Assembly: GCA_947652605.1 (NCBI GenBank)
Contig: OX393581.1
Location: 48,073,924 to 48,137,923 of the forward strand
Direction of reading: 5' to 3'
Length of the DNA stretch: 64,000 bases
Source of the DNA: Elmis aenea
Taxonomy: Eukaryota > Arthropoda > Insecta > Coleoptera > Elmidae
The position numbers and the translations under genes were made by a program. Of the stretch, positions 56,423 to 64,000 are shown piece by piece (positions within the stretch are counted from its first letter, which is position 1; each line of letters opens with the position of its first letter). The notes below the pieces were generated by a model. That model had not been told where the DNA came from. It did no database searches and saw nothing but the letters and a program-made list of their open reading frames with translations.

Positions 56423-57189
56423 GATTTTTATTTAACACGAAACACCTTCAAAAGACATGCTGCATAAATATAAATGGTTGAATTTCAACTTGATTTAAAA
56501 AAGCTAAAATCTCGTCGTGGTTCAGTTTAATAAATACAATTTTATGAACTCCATTCCTGAAAGCAGCGCTTCAAACTTTTTAAACGCCAATGATTTTTCG
56601 TAATTAATTCAATATAATGTACGTAGGACGAAATATATTCAGACGGCGTCGCCTGTACAACAAAGTTTGGTCATTCGTTTCCTAATTAGTTGCTTGTACT
56701 TTATTAATCACTCGAAGAGTGTGTCCGAAATTTTTATGACAAGCTAATTACATATTAACATTCTTTATTAAGTCTGCGAGTGGGCAATACAAAAATTTAC
56801 CCAACAAATACCTTCCGATAAAGGCGGCAGTGTGCTTTATTTGTTAAAGAAGCTATGCAAATAATTTAGTCGAAAACAAATATTAGCTTATGCAAATTAA
56901 CAGTGTGTATGTAAAAAAATACTGGCCAGTACCCACGATGTTGCAGACGTACAGTAAATATTTGGTTAGGAAATCGTAATGGAAGGTTTTAGCATCGCAT
57001 ATCATTATTTCGTCGTTTCACGTGCTGTTGTCCGCTGTTCTGTCTTTACGCCGAGTTGTTAAAGTTACGTGCGTTAAAATAAAAGCAAGCTTTCAACATG
57101 AATGAAAAGTTAAAGAGGTTATTCACAATTTTCTAGCAAAATTCAAATTTAACCTTACATTGGATTGATCAAAGAGTTGTTATGAATAC
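56423..57189. other. Intergenic, no gene recognised
   Basis: No supported feature. Confidence 0.4.
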
Positions 57190-57790
57190 AATAAAGAAGG
57201 GGAGAACGGGGATAAAAGTAACATTTTTTTGTTTTTATTTAATTACTCATAGAGTATAACAAATTTTTTACATCCAAATTAATTTAATGATAGATTGGAA
57301 ATTTGTCTTTCTTCCAAGATATTTATTTCATATGTTTCGTTAAGCATATGTGAGATTTTTTTTCTGTAGTAAGACAGCTGTTACTTCCAACCTCAACGTT
57401 GGGGCTAAAAGTAACAATAATCGGGGTAAGTTGTAACGGCAAAATAATTTACAGTTCATAAGTGGTAGGTAAATATATTAGTATTTATCAACAAAATTAA
57501 TATCTGATTCCAAAATACACATTAGCAAAACTAAAAATTTTTTTTAAAATCTTTGGTACAATACAAAATGATAAGTGAACATTATCAATATTCAAAAATG
57601 TGAAACAAACAGATAGAACAAATTGGCAAATTAATCCGACAAGTTTTGTATGTTCTCATCTACGAAGAAACCCACCAATTATGTGCTAAGAGTTAACATT
57701 TACAAGTGAAAACATTGATTGGGGTTGGTTTTAACACTGTTACTTTTGACCCCAAGTGTACACAAAACAAATTGGAGGGAATCCACAATT
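57190..57790. repeat. Region with recurring GGGGNTAAAAGTAAC motif
   Basis: GGGGATAAAAGTAAC (57210), GGGGCTAAAAGTAAC (57401), GGGGTAAGTTGTAAC (57422) and the inverted GTTACTTTTGACCCC (57739) form a loose family. Probably a decayed repeat of unknown type. Confidence 0.45.
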
Positions 57791-57892
57791 AACTACGATT
57801 CCACCGTCAAATTGTATTGCATCCACCTATAGCCAACAAAATTTAGAACATAATAATCTAGGTACTTTTTTGTTCCTCTTTTAGAGATCGCC

Positions 57893-57957
57893 TAAAAGTC
57901 ACTCGACCGGTGACACAATGCATTAACTTTTAGGCGCAAAATAGTGACTCGGTCTAT
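57893..57957. repeat. Short inverted repeat CGCCTAAAAGT / ACTTTTAGGCG
   Basis: CGCCTAAAAGTCACTCGACC is followed about 25 bp later by AACTTTTAGGCGC and a second GTGACTCGGTC, giving a small stem. Confidence 0.55.
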
Positions 57958-57993
57958 GGAATCCTTTATAGAAGAACAAAACGTTCGACAAAC

Positions 57994-58014
57994 TTATTAT
58001 TATTATTATTATTA
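57994..58014. repeat. (ATT)n microsatellite
   Basis: Seven consecutive TTA/ATT units. Confidence 0.85.
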
Positions 58015-58089
58015 AATATATTAATTAATAAAACAACGATACGTGCTCAGTACATTATTATTTGCAGTTGTTATAGATGGGATAATTAA

Positions 58090-58860
58090 AGAATGAAAAC
58101 AAGGAAATGGCAACTGGAAAATGGAAAAAATAAACATAACTGAGCTAATGTTCGCAGCCGACATGGAGTTAGTCGCGAAAACAGAAAAGAATCTGCATCA
58201 TAATCTAGAAACTCTAAACCAGAAACCTAGCGAGTAAAGTCGGGAGGCGTGGGTTCGAATCCCGCGGCCGTCTGTCATCGTAGGGGTTTCAGGTGGTTTC
58301 CCCTACCTACTATAGGCAAATGCTGTGACAGTACTTCCACCTACCCTTACCTTACCCACCCTTTCCTTGTTCCCCGCCCCCTCCTCCCGGACGCTAGTGA
58401 CCCCAGATGTCGAAGCGTCCCTAAACTCTCAATTTAAAAAAAAAAAAAAAGAGACAGAATCAGAAACGAAACATATAGAGAACAATTAAAGATAAAATCA
58501 GTTGAAACAAAAATACAAGGAAGACAGCTGAGGTAGTTGTGTCACACTTATAGGCTTAAAGAAAAAAGGTTAACCAGAAAAGCCTATGAAGCAACAAAAA
58601 ACGTTTTTTTAACTTCCTTATATTTGCAATCTGCTTATCATGAAGCTATAAGCAAATTTGTTGACAATCTAGACATAACAAAAGAGGTAGACCGAGATAA
58701 GCCTGCCAAGACGAAGTCAAAAAAGCAGCAACTGATAGAAACATCAAATGGAAAGACATAAAAAAGCTAGCACAAGACAGAAAAAAATGAAAAAAAGTCA
58801 GCATAACACAACTCAACAGTCCTACACCTAACAGAAGGACTCATTACTAAATAAAATAAT
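58090..58860 (+). pseudogene. RTE-clade LINE relic (RT active-site region and C-terminus), split by a SINE
   Basis: The left part (58105-58225) reads ITELMFAADMELVAKTEKNL and HHNLETLNQK, the RT palm C region of RTE elements; the usual FADD is FAAD here. The right part (58456-58860) reads DRIRNETYREQLKIKSVETK, then IQGRQLR.LCHTYRLKEKRL and TRKAYEATKNVF, and later DRNIKWKDIKKLAQDRKK, the conserved RTE C-terminus. About 110 codons expected between the two parts are missing exactly where the SINE sits. The 3' end matches that at 33600-33705. Confidence 0.8.
58228..58455 (+). mobile_element. tRNA-derived SINE copy 3, A-box region lost
   Basis: B-box GGGTTCGAATCCC (58250-58262), GGTTTCAGGTGG body and a poly(A) of about 15 match copies 1 and 2. 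The A-box and first 25 or so bases are replaced by AGCGAGTAAAG. No target duplication is evident. Confidence 0.85.
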
Positions 58861-59734
58861 AATTAATTATAAAAAAAAAAATCACTATCCTTTACTTCCT
58901 CAAATGTTAAATACTTTTCTACCAAACATAGTGGACCCTGTAATTTCCCTCTGAGTTTTATTTAAATATCCGAACAAGCCATTTACAACTAGCAAGTTTT
59001 TTCGACGCCCAAGGCATTTTAACGGTATTATAAATTATAAACTTTAGTGCCTTAAAATTATACACAAATAAGGCCATTACGTTTTTTTTTAGCAAAACCG
59101 CTATTAATAAATAATTTCCAAACGCAAACAGTAAGTAAAAACTGTTATTATTTATTATTAGCAGCCGATATTATAACAAATAACTTTAATTTCAGGCTTG
59201 CCCTAATTTTCAACACGTATAATTTGCTTCATATCGAGCAGCTTCATTTGTCTTGGACTTAAAAATAGATTCCTCTTATTAACTCGTGTTTTTAACTACT
59301 ACTTTCTCTTTTTCGTACTACTTCCACGATAGATCAGCCATACCGGTGAACATAAATCTTCGGCAATGGATCATTTGTTAAACTTTTCAATACCTTAGTT
59401 ATTAGCAGCGCCCCAAGTTGTAAATTGCACTGTATTTATGCCTAATTAGTTTCGAAACAGGCTTGTTAATAGGTTTTCTAATTAATACATTATTGATTTC
59501 GTTTCATCGTCCTTAAAAATCTGTTAGCTACAGTCCGACGCGTTTAAAAATTAAAAAGATCACGAGACAACTACGTTTTGAAAGCGTAAAAATTTGATTT
59601 ATTGTAACTTTTGGTTATCTTTACTTTTGTTCGGTTTTGTAGAATTTTAATACCTTACAAATACCGTAAATTATGCTGTTAGTAACTAGGTAACAAACAT
59701 ATAATGTTAAAAATACACACTAATTACTTAAAAG
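58861..59734. other. Intergenic, no gene recognised
   Basis: No supported feature. Confidence 0.4.
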
Positions 59735-62218
59735 TTAAGTAGAAAAATGTAAACATTGTGGGGAGGAAATCTACCTTGGTACCAGAAAACTGGACAAACT
59801 ACGGAAGAAGCGAAGCCAACTACTTGCCTCTTTGGCCTTCCTACGACGCTGTCGTGATCACCAAATCATACCTACATTCGTCAAGATACAACACCATATT
59901 CATTCCACCACCGCTCGAAGGATTATCAACCGCACAGAACGAGCCCTTACCAGAGAAAGAATTCGTTACACCTACAACCAACTGAACATCGTATCGTTAG
60001 AACTCTACAAACTACATTTGAAGCTGAGCCAAATACTAGAAACTAACCTCTGGACAACAGTGGACCGTATTAGCCACGCGCACTCAGAATACCATATGCA
60101 ACACACGACCAACAAACAAATAAAGAAGTTTGAGAGAATGCAACCCAAGATTACGTCTTCAACACCACAACTAGATACTCAGAAAACAGTTGTTAACCTA
60201 TCAGACTTCCCACTGTCAGATGAATGTACCAAAGTACTATCAAAAGGGTTAAATTTCGCCATCGCTCCATCCAAGATACCCAAGGAGAAAATAATCTCGG
60301 AAGTAGAGAACGCAATTAGATCCTTACCTACTGTGGATGCCGAAGAAATCAGACACGAAACATGCCGCATCCTAACTAAATCCAAACCACCCTCTCCGAA
60401 CATCACCAAGAAGGAAGAAAGAGCATTAAAAGACATCAGCACTAACCGCAACATCATCGTCTTACGAGCCGACAAAGGAAACGCTACGGTCATTATGAAC
60501 AGGATCGACTATCAACACAAAATAGAAACCTTATTAGATCCAGAACACTACACCCTTCTAAAGAAAGATCCCACAACAAAAATCGAACAAGAAATTAGAA
60601 AAATCATAAGGCAATCATCAATCCCTAAAGAAAATCATCGGAGGCTACTACCCTCAGACACAGTACCACCTCGCCTCTACGGTCTACCGAAAATCCATAA
60701 ACCCGGCTACCCTTTACGACCCATTGTCAACACTTGTGGCTCGCCAACCTATGAACTAGCGAAACACATAGCAAGCATGCTCCAACCATACACAGGCCAA
60801 ACCAGCAGCTTCGTGAAAAAATTCCGAACATTTTGTGGAATTACTACACCAACTGAACATCACCCACACCGATATATTAGTCAGCTTCGATGTCGAATCT
60901 CTCTTTACCAACGTACCTATCAATGATTCTATTGACATCATCCATAAAAAACTTGTACCACAAGGACTGCCTGAAGACATCGCTGAGATGACAAGAAAAT
61001 GTCTGAACACGACCTATTTCCTATGGAATGGCAACTTCTATGAACAAAAACAAGGCGCAGCCATGGGCTCACCACTTTCTCCAGTCATCGCCGATATATT
61101 TATGGAAACCTTCGAAGAAGAAGCCATTGAATCCAGTGACAAGAAACCGAAATGTTGGTTTCGATATGTTGACGACACCTTCGCCATATGGCCCCATGGA
61201 AGACCTGCTCTCGAAGAATTCCTCACCCATCTAAACGAACGCCATCCACAAATCAGATTTACCATGGAAATAGAAGAGAACGGTAGCCTACCCTTCTTAG
61301 ACGTATTAGTAAAACGCACCAACAACACACTAACACACACAATATACCGGAAGAAAACACACACGGATAGATATCTGCATTCTACATCTCACCACCACCC
61401 TCAACAAAAACGGTCCCTAATCAAGACACTCCTACACCGAGCGGACAAAATTTGTTGACGAATCCAGCAAACAAGACGAAGTACAACATGTACGAAAAGC
61501 CTTAATAAAGAATGGTTACAGCTCGAAAGATATAAGACAAGCCACCAAGCACCACAACAAAACCGACAAACAAGAATTCACCAAATATGCCTGTCTGCCT
61601 TACATCGCAGGCGTCACCGACAGAATTAAGCGACTACTGGCAAAAAAGAACATCGGCATGCGCTTCAACACAAACAAGAAAATCGAACAAGCGCTCCCGT
61701 CCAACAAAGACACGCTACCCAAACTACAAGTGAAAGGCATATATCAACTTCAATGCCACTGCGGAAAAAGCTAAATCGGCCAAACAGGCAGAAGCATCGC
61801 AAGCAGAGTCAAAGAACATCAAAGAGATTGCAGACTTGGCCACATAACCAGATCGGCGGTGGCAGAACATGTACTGCAACCAGCAGACCATGCAATAGAC
61901 CATGCAATAGACTACAACAACGTGCAAATATTGGCTAGAAATGACTTCTACTATCAAAGAGTCATCAGGGAGTCCATCGAGATTATGAAAAACCCTAACA
62001 ACTTTAACCGAGAAGATGGCTACCGATTGAGCAACACCTGGCGGTTAGCTTTACACAAGAAGCCACAGAACGACAACCCAGATCCAACTGGCTCTAAAGA
62101 ACAAACCAAGCGCGACGATCCACGATCACCGACCCGAGACAAGACGCAACCGAGCGTAGCGACCCATCGCTATATAACGCGGAGCAAATCACGACAACAG
62201 CAGTCAGACCCCTTCTGA
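59735..62218 (+). pseudogene. Penelope-like reverse transcriptase / GIY-YIG endonuclease, two frameshifts and one stop
   Basis: Frame 1 (to about 60822) reads YLGTRKLDKLRKKRSQLLAS, then IVLRADKGNATVIMN and YGLPKIHKPGYPLRPIV (RT fingers). A run of seven A/six A at 60817-60823 shifts to frame 2: DILVSFDVESLFTNVPIN, GAAMGSPLSPVIADIFME, catalytic YVDD at 61165-61176 and LPFLDVLVKR. Near 61453 an extra base ends frame 2. Frame 3 continues DESSKQDEVQHVRKAL and the GIY-YIG domain GIYQLQCHCGKS (61736-61771), where a TAA at 61772-61774 replaces the conserved tyrosine of YIG, then IGQTGRSIASRVKEHQRDC and a basic tail to TGA at 62216. It should reverse-transcribe and integrate its RNA when intact; this copy cannot. 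Confidence 0.9.
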
Positions 62219-62290
62219 AGAAGTCGTCAGCATGGACGACGAAACGTCAAGCATTAATAATTCCACACGGCACAACCCGAAAACCACCCA
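59735..62290 (+). mobile_element. Penelope-like element, nearly full length
   Basis: One long block of GC-richer, coding-like sequence carries RT and GIY-YIG domains in Penelope order. No clear terminal repeats or target duplication were found at either edge; the 3' edge is estimated from loss of coding character after 62290. Confidence 0.85.
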
Positions 62291-62599
62291 CTCATTGTGC
62301 AGCAAACTTAACTTAAAACTGATTACTTGAAAAACTTTTAAAACACGACACGATTTTTGGGCATATATTTCACGATGGACTGAAATATTTGAAATGTTGT
62401 GCCATACAACAAACCATGGGTATTGGGTTAATCAAAAAGTTCCTTAAAATTTTCTTTATGAAATTGAAACGATGATGATTTATATTAAAATAAAACTTTA
62501 CGAAACCATAGATACCATCAGTTTGTATGACTTACTCGTAAGCCCATCTTTCAAGGCGTTTCTCCATTGTTTAAAAAACGCAGATTTTTTTACTTTGGC

Positions 62600-62830
62600 C
62601 TGTCCAGGAATGATGGAAAGCATTAGAAAACACCAGCATAAGTTGTAGAGTAACTAAAGCCATCCAAGAACTGTACAGGGACAATAAAATTAAAATTGGA
62701 AGTCAAACATCAAAAAAATTGAAACAAGGATGTTGCTTGTCCTCAACACTATTTAAAATTTACATTGAACACTTCTTGAGAACATGGAAAAGAAAATGCA
62801 AGGGCATAGGGGATAAATTGCGCAATTAAA
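62600..62830 (+). pseudogene. RTE-clade reverse transcriptase fragment
   Basis: RVTKAIQELYRDNKIKIG, then KLKQGCCLSSTLFKIYIEHF and LRTWKRKCKGIGDKL match the RTE palm region between motifs A and C (usual form TKGLRQGCGLSPTLFNIYI). Only about 75 codons remain. Part of RTE debris also found at 13.3, 25, 33.5 and 58 kb. Confidence 0.8.
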
Positions 62831-64000
62831 CGACCCCTTAAAACCTTTGGAATGAAGATGGTGTTATCAGATTAATTTAAAATTCACTAACAATTAAAAA
62901 CGAACTTTTTTATCAACGCAATGCATACAAAGATAATTGTGGTCAGTACTTTTAAGTTACAAAATCTGCTAAAGAGAACTTTACCATAGGAGTAGTTTTA
63001 AACCAATCAATGTATTTCAATTATTATAAAATTTAAGTCTTACTGGTTTTCGAAACTTATAGTTATCAAAACTTTTGCGATGAAAACTTCTCCCAATCTA
63101 CATACAAAGCGCCAGTTGAAAGCAATTAAAATTACTTTTATTAGAGCAAACCACAATCTTCGTTCAAATAGATCTCATGCATAACATAATTGTGTTTCAA
63201 AATTCATTAAATGCAGCCACTCCGCCTTATTTGATTAGCTGATTGGTACGTCATCGTCCATCCGCAACTGGGGAACAGAATTTTATTTCAATCAATCGAC
63301 TTTAATTCTCATAATGCTACTTAACAAACAAGGATTTCACGCAAGAGAACTAAACTTATACGAAACTTGTCGTTTATAAGCCACTATAAAGGAAATCGAA
63401 ATTAGCCTTGTAAAATGTAATTAAAAAATTACGAAAAATACACAAAACGCGTGCCACTGACAATTTATCTGTGTAACCAAATATCATTGTGTAACTTTAC
63501 ACCATTCGAAATATAAGTATTTTATGGTATTCAAACGACGCGTTAAAGAAAATATTTTTACGACACTTCAATACGCAGTCCATAAATAGTTTGAATTAAT
63601 AAGAAAATTATAACACCTAAAATACTAAAACATCAAGAAAAACTATAAACACGTACAAAATTAAATTGAGATTATAAATAGATAATATATATTTTTATTA
63701 TAATGATAGTTTTATGGCTTATAGCTTGTAATGGCAAAGGATATTTTAAACGAATTTACAACACATGTGCTAAAATATTTATATGAGTGTAAATATTTGT
63801 TTAGTTAACAGGAACAATGTTTTACTAGGCTTGAATTTTAAGTCGTAGCGAAATACCTACTGAGTTTACTTAGAATAACAAATCTAATAGCTTAGGATGA
63901 GCTTGTTTTGCTACCTATAATTTAACAATTGTGTATTAGAATTGTAAAATTATTCATTACTTTAAATGACGAACAATTTTAACATTTTAAAATTGTTATA
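62831..64000. other. Intergenic, no gene recognised
   Basis: AT-rich unique sequence to the window edge. Confidence 0.45.

Overview
This is an AT-rich eukaryotic genomic window, almost certainly from an insect. Support for that: non-LTR retrotransposons of the Jockey, CR1/L2-like and RTE groups; a Penelope-like element; a piggyBac; many hAT elements; a Tc1/mariner-like relic with a DUF4817-type N-terminus; a tRNA-derived SINE; and one host gene of the insect DUF745 family. A beetle is my best guess, but no marker fixes the order. There are no operons, rRNA genes, true tRNA genes or CRISPR arrays.

Host genes are sparse. (1) A 5' coding exon on the minus strand (11691-11781) has textbook splice sites and a 25-codon start; the gene is not identified. 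(2) An intact single-exon gene on the plus strand (34904-35641) encodes a secreted, Ala/Gln-rich coiled-coil DUF745-type protein. (3) A terminal coding exon on the minus strand (35749-35881) belongs to an unidentified gene convergent with the DUF745 gene; the two 3' ends overlap.

The rest is transposon sediment. 0-8 kb: a Jockey fragment, a foldback element split by a CR1/L2-like LINE, a modular inverted-repeat array and an RT fragment next to a degenerate telomere-like repeat. 9.5-16 kb: a hAT-like element beside the exon, a half foldback, and an RTE element interrupted by a second LINE copy. 17-25 kb: a piggyBac with an intron and TTAA target duplications, a GC-rich hAT MITE, an intact foldback, a hAT with a perfect 8-bp duplication and an RTE ORF1 relic. 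26-33 kb: an 800-bp foldback, a hAT MITE, a ~170-bp satellite array with dimeric higher-order structure, and a 2.1-kb hAT carrying nested elements. 36-49 kb: TA-flanked MITEs, SINEs, a DUF4817 relic, hAT relics and a nested composite locus. 51-58 kb: more foldbacks, MITEs and a hAT. 58-63 kb: RTE relics and a nearly full-length but broken Penelope-like element with RT and GIY-YIG domains.

No new molecular system with a working set of genes is visible. The most notable items are a 67-bp in-frame palindrome created inside a LINE ORF, the higher-order satellite, the piggyBac intron carrying an inverted copy of the element's own end, the shared CAGGGTG/TA terminus on many unrelated repeats, and the overlapping convergent gene pair.
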